A stretch of 64,000 nucleotides of DNA from assembly GCF_001618865.1 (NCBI RefSeq), contig NZ_CP015136.1:3197001-3261000 (forward strand), in the 5' to 3' direction. A program made the translations under genes and the position numbers. Below, piece by piece: positions 18,890 through 26,114 of this stretch. Position 1 is the first letter of the stretch; each line of letters starts with the position of its first letter. The notes beneath the pieces were generated by a model, which saw nothing but the letters and a program-made list of their open reading frames with translations, did no database searches and was not told where the DNA came from. This stretch comes from Luteitalea pratensis (GTDB lineage: Bacteria; Acidobacteriota; Vicinamibacteria; Vicinamibacterales; Vicinamibacteraceae).

Positions 18890-19962
18890 ACCCGTATCAG
18901 GCCTGTACGCACGAGCGCAATTTCGGCAGTCGCCTGCGCGAGATCGTCTGGCGCGGCCACCGCTGCGTGATCCTGGAGAACGAGCGGCTCCGCGTGCTCG
19001 TCGTCGCCGACAAGGGCGCCGACGTGCTCGAGTTCCTTTACAAGCCGCTCGACGTCGAACTGCTATGGCACTCGTACCACGGCCTGCGCCGGGCCGGACC
19101 AGAGCGGGCTTCGTCGCCGCTTCCCGAGGGGCCGTTCCGCGATCAGTTCGCCGGCGGCTGGTACGAGATGCTGCCCAACGGTCCCGAACCGAGCGTGCAT
19201 CGCGGCGCGTCCTTTGGCTTCCACGGCGAGGCGACCTTTCTGCCGTGGGACTATCGCATCGTCACCGACGAGCCTGAGAGGGTTGTCGTCACGTTCTCGG
19301 TGCGCCTTGTGCGTCTGCCGATCTACGTCGAGAAGACACTGACGCTCGCACAGGGCGCGTCGACGCTGGTCATCGATGAACGGCTCGTCAGCGAGGCGGG
19401 GCACACGATCGAAGTGCTGTGGGGACAGCATCCGACGTTCGGCTGGCCATTTCTCGAAGCCGGATGTCGCGTGTTCCTGCCGCCGTGCCGCGCGCGGGTT
19501 GGGGCGGCGCCACCGTCGGGTCACCGGCTGCGTCCGGATCAGGAGGCGCCCTGGCCGCATCTGGCTGGCGTCGACGGGTCGGTCGTCGATCTGTCGATCG
19601 TTCCCGGTCCGGACGCGCGTTCGCACGACTTCGTGCGACTGGACGACCTGAGCGACGGGTGGTACGCGATCGTCAATCCGCACCGCGGCCTCGGCTTCGC
19701 CTTGCGGTGGGATCCCGCATTGTTTCCGACGCTCGGACTCTGGCAGCTCCTGCGCGGCGGCGTCGACTATCCCTGGTACGGCCAGCCGTACCTCATGGCG
19801 CTGGAGCCCGCCTGCGACCTGCCGTCGCTGGCCGGCGCGGCGGCGCGCGGCGCGGCGATCCGCCTGGAGCCGGGCGCGCCGGTGACGACGCGGTTCGAGG
19901 CGACGGTGTTCACCGGCCTCGCCGAAGTCCTGTCGGTCGGGAAGGATGGAAACGTTCGCTGA
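18886..19962 (+). CDS. DUF4432/aldose-1-epimerase-like protein
   Basis: This 358-aa protein has the galactose-mutarotase-like beta-supersandwich texture. The N-terminal GHRCVILENERLRVLVVADKGADV resembles DUF4432 and aldose epimerase starts, followed by GLRRAGPE, FHGEATFLPW (His ~111), LWGQHPTFGWPF (His ~187) and a C-terminal FEATVFTGL strand. Proteins of this group occur in sugar-acid loci, probably handling anomers or keto/aldo interconversion of acid sugars. It is the last gene of the operon. The next recognisable sequence is the left end of an IS element only about 20 bp downstream, so the operon's natural 3' border may have been lost. An AGCACC/GGTGCT hairpin (19975-19989) without a T-tract lies at that junction. 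Confidence 0.85.
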   Translation: MNPYQACTHERNFGSRLREIVWRGHRCVILENERLRVLVVADKGADVLEFLYKPLDVELLWHSYHGLRRAGPERASSPLPEGPFRDQFAGGWYEMLPNGPEPSVHRGASFGFHGEATFLPWDYRIVTDEPERVVVTFSVRLVRLPIYVEKTLTLAQGASTLVIDERLVSEAGHTIEVLWGQHPTFGWPFLEAGCRVFLPPCRARVGAAPPSGHRLRPDQEAPWPHLAGVDGSVVDLSIVPGPDARSHDFVRLDDLSDGWYAIVNPHRGLGFALRWDPALFPTLGLWQLLRGGVDYPWYGQPYLMALEPACDLPSLAGAAARGAAIRLEPGAPVTTRFEATVFTGLAEVLSVGKDGNVR

Positions 19963-19984
19963 CGTCGGGGTCCGAGCACCCGCG

Positions 19985-21044
19985 GTGCTGTGCGCCAGGA
20001 CATTCGGCACGCCGCCGCGCGAGTTGTCGCCAGGCTGCCAGAGGTCGCGTGTACCTTGGGCATTGAGCGGGCGGCGATGATCAGTCATGCCCACTGCACT
20101 CCGCCGACAGCAGCGCTATGACCATCGGCTCCGGGAACTCGTCCGACGCACGGGCGAGCTCCGCATCGCCACGAATCGCGGTGTCCCGCTATCGAGCGGC
20201 GCGGGCGTGGCTTTGCGCTTCACCGAATCAGGTCGTGGGTCTACGGGGAACGGACTCACGGACTCAGAACTTCGCCAGGATCCGGTCGCTCGACGGCGCC
20301 CGAGCCTATTTGCATGCCGTGACTGACAACTTTTCGCGCCGGATTCTGGCGTGGCACGTGGCCGGTGCGTTCGTACCGGGCAACAGCGTCGCCGTACTCC
20401 TGTCAACGCCAGTCAACGCGCTACGCCCTCAGAACATGTGCCAATCGTGCTGGCGGACGCAGGTGTGGCGAACGTGAACGCGCAGATCGACGCACTGCTC
20501 GCCACGGGCGTGCTGCGGCGTCTGCTGGCCATGACGGAGCTGAAATTCTCGAACTCGATGATCGAAGCTGGTGGCGTTCCCTCAAGCATCACTGGCTTTT
20601 CCTGCACGCGCTCGACAGCGTCGCGACGGTGCGCCGGTTGGTGGCGTTCTGCGTCGACGAACACAATCGCGTGCTGCCGCAGTCGGCATTTCGCGGCCAA
20701 ACGCCGGACGAGATGTATTGCGGGATAGGGGACACGATCCCGGCGGAACTCGCGTCACGCGGGGACGCCGCGCGCCGAGCACGCCTGCAGGCCAACCGAT
20801 CTGCCAGCTGTGAGACGTGTCGGGCCCTCCATACGGCGGTGTGAACATCCGACACGGTCGCGGCAACCGAACCTCAGCGCTCGTGCCGGTCAAGCGCGAC
20901 GCCACCGGACTGGTCGCGCCGCCGCGCGGGGACCGCAGAAGGCAGAGCGATGTCAGGGATTCAGGTCACATGCCGCAGCCGCCCGTTCTCGGCATCGACG
21001 ACGAGAACTCGCGCAGGAAAGTGCAGAATGTCCGTGCAGTCAGC
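19985..21044 (+). mobile_element. Internally deleted IS element, copy A, with both terminal inverted repeats
   Basis: The left terminal repeat (19985-20031; GGACATT then CGCGCGAGTTGTCG) and right terminal repeat (21000-21044; GAACTCGCGC then GAATGTCC) are ~45-bp imperfect inverted copies. Between them is a broken rve-type transposase gene (20087-20844) followed by about 150 bp of noncoding 3' sequence. Copy B at 39864-41069 is a sister element with a different set of deletions. The family resembles IS3/IS481-group elements by its transposase. The exact family cannot be fixed here. Confidence 0.75.
20087..20844 (+). pseudogene. Transposase (HTH plus rve integrase core), internally deleted and frameshifted
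   Basis: The reading starts at ATG 20087 (RRQQRYDHRLRELVRRTGEL, an N-terminal helix-turn-helix), shifts frame near 20190, and jumps near 20283 directly to the integrase core (LDGARAYLHAVTDNFSRRIL). It shifts again near 20440 and near 20570 before the C-terminal part (SLKHHWLFLHALDSVATV onward), which ends at the stop at 20842-20844. The segment between the HTH and the first catalytic Asp, present in copy B (40200-40680), is missing. It cannot encode an active enzyme. Confidence 0.85.
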
Positions 21045-21049
21045 CGGCT

Positions 21050-21095
21050 GACGAGCACTGCGCGCGAGAATTCGGAATGTCCCCTGGAGACAGCC
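21050..21095 (+). repeat. Second, tandem copy of the IS right-end repeat
   Basis: Directly after copy A's right end lies another right-end sequence (GACGAGCACTGCGCGCGAG, then GAATGTCCCC). It is five bases downstream and clearly diverged, so it comes from a separate insertion or slippage event. It sits just upstream of the toxin-antitoxin pair. Confidence 0.65.
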
Positions 21096-21164
21096 CCGCG
21101 GTTTCTTCGATGCCGCCTAGCAGCAGCTTGCGGCCGATGCCAAATGGCTGCATAATCATGCCAC

Positions 21165-21698
21165 ATGGCAATCGAGGGAGTCCTAAGACGCCGTCGCTCC
21201 GCTTCGAGTGAGAGCCAAGAGCAGGGTGCTGATCTAACGGAGGAACTCCGTCGCTTCCGAAACTTGCTAATGCACGGCCATCTTGGCCCGCACGACTATG
21301 CTGGTCTCCTCGGCTTTTCGAGTGTGGATCTGTTCAAACTCCTCGCCGAAGTCGATCGTGGAATCCCCTATCGCGCCTTCGAACGACTACGGCGAAATAC
21401 GTCGTGGGAAGTTGAGATGCTTGCGTTCTTGCTCGCTATCCCTCAGCGCACTCTCGCGCGACGCAAGCAAGAGGGACGCTTTCATCCGGACGAATCTGAT
21501 CGTCTCTTGCGCGCGTCCCGCATCTTTGGTCGGGCGTTGCAGCTATTCGAAGGAAATTCGAAGGAGGCATCGGCTTGGCTGGAGCGGCCGTTGCCGGCGC
21601 TCGGGAACTTGCGGCCGATCGACCTTGCGAGGACTGAAGTTGGCGCACTTGAAGTGGAGCGTGTGATTCTCGCCCTCGAACATGGTGTCTTCCTCTGA
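21165..21698 (+). CDS. Xre/MbcA/ParS-type antitoxin
   Basis: This 177-aa protein has a charged N-terminus, a helix-turn-helix-like middle (~45-75, DYAGLLGFSSVDLFKLL) and a C-terminal toxin-binding domain (~105-177). The latter contains the family block SKEASAWLERPLPALG followed by PIDLARTEVGALEVERVI. This is the Xre-like antitoxin of RES-Xre systems: it neutralises the RES toxin and usually represses its own promoter. The toxin gene begins two bases after its stop. The pair has visibly lower GC and more AT-rich codons than flanking genes and sits between IS ends, consistent with horizontal acquisition. Confidence 0.9.
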   Translation: MAIEGVLRRRRSASSESQEQGADLTEELRRFRNLLMHGHLGPHDYAGLLGFSSVDLFKLLAEVDRGIPYRAFERLRRNTSWEVEMLAFLLAIPQRTLARRKQEGRFHPDESDRLLRASRIFGRALQLFEGNSKEASAWLERPLPALGNLRPIDLARTEVGALEVERVILALEHGVFL

Positions 21699-21700
21699 CA

Positions 21701-22165
21701 ATGATCGCCGCTTGGCGAATCATCAAGGCCCGACACGTCTCATCGGCCTTCAGCGGTGAAGGAGCGCGACTGGCAGGTGGGCGCTGGAATTCGAAAGGGA
21801 TCGCGGTCGCTTACACCGCAGGGAGCCAGTCGCTCGCAACTCTCGAAATGCTCGTACATCTCGGTGCAGGTGCGGCGCTTCAGTCATACGTGCTGATTCG
21901 CAGCGATTTCGATGAGGCGCTTGTCACCGAGGTTGACGCGACGGCCCTTCCTTCATCGTGGCGATCGTTTCCTGCTCCAGCGGCGTTAGCGGCCATCGGC
22001 GATGCGTGGGTAAGTAGTGTCACCTCGGCCGTTCTGAGAGTTCCTAGCGTGATTGTACCGTCGGAAGCCAACTATCTCTTCAACCCGCAGCATTCCCAGT
22101 TCAACGCGATTCAAGTTGGAACCCCGACTACTTTCTCCTTCGACCCACGTTTCGTTCTGCCCTGA
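21701..22165 (+). CDS. RES-domain toxin
   Basis: This 154-aa protein has RES-family landmarks: ARLAGGRWNSKG at residues ~22-33 (conserved Arg and GGRWN), the Tyr of VAYTA (~38), and LATLEMLVHL (~45-54, conserved Glu), then a C-terminal VPSEANYLFNPQH block carrying the conserved Ser. RES toxins degrade NAD+ and thereby arrest growth. It forms an operon with the Xre antitoxin directly upstream. Length is normal and the frame is intact, so the module may still be active. The IS5 left end begins 27 bp after the stop codon. Confidence 0.92.
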   Translation: MIAAWRIIKARHVSSAFSGEGARLAGGRWNSKGIAVAYTAGSQSLATLEMLVHLGAGAALQSYVLIRSDFDEALVTEVDATALPSSWRSFPAPAALAAIGDAWVSSVTSAVLRVPSVIVPSEANYLFNPQHSQFNAIQVGTPTTFSFDPRFVLP

Positions 22166-22191
22166 AGCGAAGTCACGGTCGCAGCGTTGGT

Positions 22192-22607
22192 GGGCGTTGG
22201 TGCATGGCTGCGGGCCGCCCGGTCAGTGGGTCGGCGGTTGGAGCCGCTGGCGTGTCGACCGCCCACGTCGCATGATCGTGCGATGAAGTCGCGCGTGTAT
22301 CCGGCGTACAAGACGCACTATCGGGTGGGGAATTGGCGGGTGTACGAGCGCGCCCTTGTCGGGTAGGGGCGACGTGACGCTGTGGTTCTCGCCTGACGCC
22401 AAGGCGGCGTGGGGCGTGACGCCGTCCGGCCGACCTGGCGGGCAGCAGCGGTTTTCGGATCTGCCGATCCAGACCGCCCTGACACTCCGCTGTCAGCGGT
22501 GGGTGAAGGGGAGTGGGCCGCCGTGAAACATGGCGGCAATGGCACGCGAGGCTGGAAGAAACTCCATCTGGGTGTCGACCGCTTCGGCGTGGTCCCCATA
22601 TCGCGGC
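22192..22607 (+). mobile_element. IS5-family fragment with left end and deleted transposase
   Basis: The left terminal repeat GGGCGTTGGTGCATGGCT lies at 22192-22209, and the transposase ATG at 22283 (SRVYPAYKTHYRVGNWRV). The frame breaks near 22366, and an internal deletion near 22490 joins the N-terminal part to the GEGEWAAVKHGG segment. The element stops abruptly near 22607, where the sequence becomes the ABC permease on the opposite strand. No right end is present. Confidence 0.8.
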
Positions 22608-23390
22608 GCACGAAGATCGCGAGGCCAAGGGCGCTCAGCACCGCCGAGAGTGCTGCGAGCACGAGCATGGCACGAGGGCTGGCGCCGTAGCTCGGGACGA
22701 GCGGCTTGCTCAGCTCGAAGTAATGCACAGGGGAGAGCTGGCCGATCCAAGCGCCGCCCGGCACGGTGCGGCCCGCGCTCGTCATCACCACCGAGAGCCC
22801 GAGGAGCGCCCCCGTGATTCCGGCCGCGGTTCGGCGCGCGCGTGTGAACTGGGACGCCAGCAGCGCCATCGAGCCGAACACCCCCGCCAGCAGCGACGCG
22901 TTGAGACCGAACAGGAGTGCCGCTCTCAGTGGCAGGCCGGTGTTCGCGACCTGCCCGCCTGCGAATGCCATGAGTGCGATCAGCGCCCCATCAACAGGAG
23001 CGCGGTCGCCATGGCGGCGAGCTTCTCCGTGGCGACCCGCAGCCTTGACCGAGGAACTGAGAGCAGCACATCGAGAGCACCGGACTCCTCCTCGCCGCGA
23101 AGCGTTTGGCTGACCGCGAGCAACGCCCAGATGCCCAGCAGCGGCAGCACGAGCGACAGGCGCCAGGTTGCATAGCCGCCAGGGCTGAGCACGTCCACGG
23201 GCTCGGCAAACAGGCGCATCGCCGGATGCCGCACCAGCGCGAGCACTTCCGCCCGGGCTCCCATGTCAGCCAGCAGCGGGGGGACGACAACGAAGACGAG
23301 CGGCGTCAGCACGCCGATCCCCAGTCCCCAACTGACGATGGCGACGCGGCAGTCGCGCAGCGTTTTGAGGAAGATGCTACGAAACCACAC
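22608..23390 (-). pseudogene. ABC-2 permease, frameshifted and 3'-truncated by an IS5 fragment
   Basis: Reading begins at GTG 23390, overlapping the 3' end of the ATPase gene by 14 bases (WFRSIFLKTLRDCRVAIVSW). It has several hydrophobic segments (VLTPLVFVVVPPLL, LSLVLPLLGIWALLAVS). The frame is lost at about 22988, where one base is missing: one frame ends ALLLMG then stop, while the homologous continuation (ALIALMAFAGG) is in the next frame. It then runs on as an ABC-2-type membrane domain to FVRRDMG near 22608, where IS5 sequence replaces the last few residues and the stop codon. The protein would have been the membrane partner of the ATPase at 23377. Whether the frameshift is biological or a sequencing error is open, but the truncation is independent of it. 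Confidence 0.82.
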
Positions 23391-24309
23391 GGTTCGTGTC
23401 CTGTCCGGCCGCCATGTGCTCGTCCCGGTAGTAGCGCAGGAAAATGTCCTCCAAACTCGGCTCGCGGCTGACGAGGTTGACCAGCCGATACGGTGCGGCG
23501 GCCTTGACCACGGCATCCACTTCGCCCTGGACGGTGAGGCGCAGCGTGCGTCCGTCGGGCAGCGCCTCCACGCGCTCCAGCCCCACCAGCCCCTGGAACG
23601 CGTCGACCGGCGGCGCGCCGGCGAACGTCAGCTCCAGTTCGTGGTGCTTGATGTCCTTCAGTTCAGCGACGCCACCGACCCGCACCAGCCGCCCCTCGCG
23701 GACGATCGCCACTCGGTCGCACATCGACTCCACTTCCGTGAGGATGTGCGACGAGAGGAAGACTGTGCGCCCTTCGGCGCGGGCTTCAGCGACGATCTGT
23801 TGGAACTCCTGCTGGTTGAGCGGGTCGAGACCGCTCGTCGGCTCGTCGAGGATCAGCACGCGCGGGCGGTGCATGCACGCCTGGATCAACCCCACCTTCT
23901 GCTTGTTGCCATGTGAGTAATGCCGGAACTGGCGACTGGTGTCGAGGTCCAACCGCGCGACGAGCCGTTCGAGATGTGTCTGATCCACGCCGCCGCGGAG
24001 GTTGGCGAAATAGGCGAGGATCTGCCCGCCCGTCAGGTCGGGATCGAGGGCGAGCTCGCCAGGCAAGTAGCCCACCAGCCGCTTGACTTCGACTGACTGT
24101 CGCCAGCAGTCCAGTCCGGCGATGCGGGCGCCGCCGCCACTCGCAAAGGGCAACCCCATGAGCAGACGAATGGTGGTCGTCTTGCCGGCGCCATTCGGCC
24201 CCAGGAAACCGAAGGTCTCGCCCTCCGTCACCTGGAAGGACACGTCGATAACGCCACGCTTGCCCCCATAGTGCTTGGTCAGCCCAGACACCTCGATGAT
24301 GGCCGTCAT
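23377..24309 (-). CDS. ABC transporter ATP-binding protein (ABC-2 exporter type)
   Basis: This 310-aa protein has Walker A GPNGAGKTT (~37-45), a Q-loop region near 85, the signature position occupied by YSHGNKQK (~131-138, a common variant in this subfamily), Walker B VLILDEPTSGLD (~151-162), and the switch His in LSSHIL. A C-terminal extension of about 90 residues is typical of ABC-2/CcmA-like ATPases. It would power export through the permease encoded next to it. That permease is broken, so the transporter is probably non-functional as a unit, although the ATPase frame is intact. Substrate is unknown. Confidence 0.93.
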   Translation of the reverse strand: MTAIIEVSGLTKHYGGKRGVIDVSFQVTEGETFGFLGPNGAGKTTTIRLLMGLPFASGGGARIAGLDCWRQSVEVKRLVGYLPGELALDPDLTGGQILAYFANLRGGVDQTHLERLVARLDLDTSRQFRHYSHGNKQKVGLIQACMHRPRVLILDEPTSGLDPLNQQEFQQIVAEARAEGRTVFLSSHILTEVESMCDRVAIVREGRLVRVGGVAELKDIKHHELELTFAGAPPVDAFQGLVGLERVEALPDGRTLRLTVQGEVDAVVKAAAPYRLVNLVSREPSLEDIFLRYYRDEHMAAGQDTNRVVS

Positions 24310-24834
24310 AGCTCATCGCCTCCGTGCTGCGGCCTTGGACGGTCGGGCCTGTCGTAGTCGTACGCGAGATCGTTTTGGATCGATCTCGCGAAGGTCAGCC
24401 GGCCTCACCGTCCCGACGCTGCTGGCAAGCCTGCATCCACTGGCACGGACGGTAACGCGCACCGCTCCGCTCAGCACCGGGACAAACCGCCGTACCGGCC
24501 GCACTTCCATGGCGACGCTCCTGAGGACTCGTTGAGCGTAGCGGTCCGATAGTACTCTTCTGAAGCAGGAAACTCTGGCACGTCTGACCTTCCAGGCGGT
24601 ACGCAGGAACTGATTCACAGCTCGATCGGAGACATCGTGAATCGAGTCGGCAAAACCGGCGAGGCCAACCAGAAGCGCGCGGCGAACGCCGGCCACCCGT
24701 TCGCCCGTGTTGGACGACAAGACGAAGGGTAAGTCGACGGGCCTCCGAGTGGTGGCAAAAGACCCCGCGCAGGGGAATGTCTGCGCCACACGGAGGCGTT
24801 GCGGACTCAACATCACGGGTGGTCTAGGCTATCG
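24310..24834. other. 525-bp gap with no recognisable gene
   Basis: Open frames exist on both strands, but none has a recognisable domain, a convincing ribosome-binding site or natural composition. It presumably carries the promoter of the leftward ABC genes. ABC-2 operons often have a TetR- or GntR-type regulator here, and none is seen. Confidence 0.5.
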
Positions 24835-25362
24835 CTACCGACCAACGCGCCACAGGGACGCCGTGACGATGTTCCGCGCCGGCGCCATCACAGCATCTTT
24901 TACTTCGTCACCGTGGGCGACGATCACGAAGGCGGTCTCGACGGGAGACGGAGCCCCCGGAAAGTAGATGAGCGACGTGCCGGAGCAATTGGCGTGGACT
25001 TCGTACGTGCTGTATGCCTGCACGTTCTGCCGAAATCCCGTAATCTCACCGTGACCGTTGTCTATTTGGGTGAATTGACCATCGCCGTCATACGTGCGGA
25101 GGGCGGTGCCGACGAATGACTCAGTGACTCCGGGGTCGAGTCCGCGGCTGCCGGAGACGAGGATGCCGTAGTCGCCTTGGAGTGTACGGTTGGTGCACTC
25201 TGGAGGGCCGTCCTTGTTCGCCGCCGTCGCCGTGTCCGAGAGGCTCAGGCCAACGATGACCGCAAGGCCGGTCGCCATCGCGACGGCTCCCGCTCGGCGT
25301 ATGGACGGTGCTCTCGGGCTGACGCGATTACTCTCCGCAAAGGCCGTCTCGTGAAGTCGCAT
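24835..25362 (-). CDS. Small secreted protein of unknown function
   Basis: This 175-aa protein has a signal-peptide-like segment (AVAMATGLAVIVGLSLS, cleavage near ATAAN), followed by CTNRTLQGDYGILVSGSRG and strand-like repeats ending WRVGR. The NxTLxGxYG phrase recurs in many secreted orphan proteins of Acidobacteriota and Proteobacteria and probably marks a small beta-barrel or lipocalin-like fold. Two Cys (one near the mature start, one in NCSGTS) could pair. AAGGAG eight bases upstream supports ATG 25362. It is divergent from the sigma/kinase pair. Function unknown. Confidence 0.7.
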   Translation of the reverse strand: MRLHETAFAESNRVSPRAPSIRRAGAVAMATGLAVIVGLSLSDTATAANKDGPPECTNRTLQGDYGILVSGSRGLDPGVTESFVGTALRTYDGDGQFTQIDNGHGEITGFRQNVQAYSTYEVHANCSGTSLIYFPGAPSPVETAFVIVAHGDEVKDAVMAPARNIVTASLWRVGR

Positions 25363-25535
25363 GATGATTCTCCTTGTTCGGGATCTCCGCTTCGGAATCC
25401 TCGCCGAACCGGCTCTTGCCGGTTCCTACTCTTGGAGGCGAGAACGACGGCGAAAAAGGTCAAGACCTTCCAAAGGGGCCGAGAAGCACGGGCCCTTTTC
25501 AACCTGGGCCATTCGGGCAGGTGTAGACTGGGCGC

Positions 25536-26114
25536 ATTTCCAGTCACGGGCACGACCCCACCGCTCTGCTGCAGGCATGGGGCCGAGGGGAGATGGCGGC
25601 GCTCGACCGGTTGCTGCCCCTCGTCCACGGCGAGCTGCGCCGCTTGGCCGGGCGCCATATGCGTCACGAGCGTGTCGGCCACACGCTCCAGGCGTCCGCG
25701 CTGGTCAACGAGGCATATCTCCGGCTGATCGAAGTCAAGCAGGTCCCTTGGCAGAATCGTGTCCATTTCTTTGCGATGGCTTCGCGCCTCATGCGGCGAA
25801 TTCTGGTGGATGCCGCGCGCGCAAAGGGCTATCAGAAGCGCGATGGGGGACTGAAGGTGTCACTTGACGAGGCCGTCGCCGTCGCGGACACGCCCTCCCA
25901 GAATTTCGTGGCACTCGACGACGCCTTGAACGCGTTGGAGGCGATCGATCCCCGGAAGTGTCAGGTGGTCGAGATGCGCTTCTTCGCCGGAATGAGCCTG
26001 GAGGAGACGGCAGAGGCGCTTCACCTCTCGGTTGGCACCATCAAGCGCGACTGGCGGCTGGCAAAAGCTTGGTTGGCGCGCGAATTGGACGATTCTCCAC
26101 GTGACAACCCCTGA
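25536..26114 (+). CDS. ECF-like RNA polymerase sigma factor paired with a Ser/Thr kinase
   Basis: The sigma-2 region (ELRRLAGRHMRHERVGHTLQ, then LVNEAYLRL) and sigma-4 region (CQVVEMRFFAGMSLEETA, then VGTIKRDW) identify an ECF sigma of the type common in Acidobacteriota and Planctomycetes next to protein kinases. Homology-like sequence (HDPTALLQAWGRGEMAAL) continues upstream of the first ATG (25593), with an in-frame stop at 25524-25526 and no ATG, GTG or TTG between. The only plausible upstream start is ATT 25536. Either a rare ATT start is used, or the original start was mutated and translation now begins at 25593 (173 aa), cutting into region 2. The kinase gene overlaps the 3' end by 14 bases, so the two are co-expressed. 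Confidence 0.85.
   Translation: MSSHGHDPTALLQAWGRGEMAALDRLLPLVHGELRRLAGRHMRHERVGHTLQASALVNEAYLRLIEVKQVPWQNRVHFFAMASRLMRRILVDAARAKGYQKRDGGLKVSLDEAVAVADTPSQNFVALDDALNALEAIDPRKCQVVEMRFFAGMSLEETAEALHLSVGTIKRDWRLAKAWLARELDDSPRDNP

Noticed and set aside
19975-19989. AGCACC/GGTGCT hairpin as operon terminator
   Set aside because: No T-tract follows, and the right arm overlaps the IS left end, so the stem may be accidental at the junction.
24313-24816. 167-codon minus frame directly upstream of the ABC ATPase
   Set aside because: Its position suggested a regulator, but there is no helix-turn-helix or other domain, and the Arg/Val/Ser-rich composition looks non-coding.
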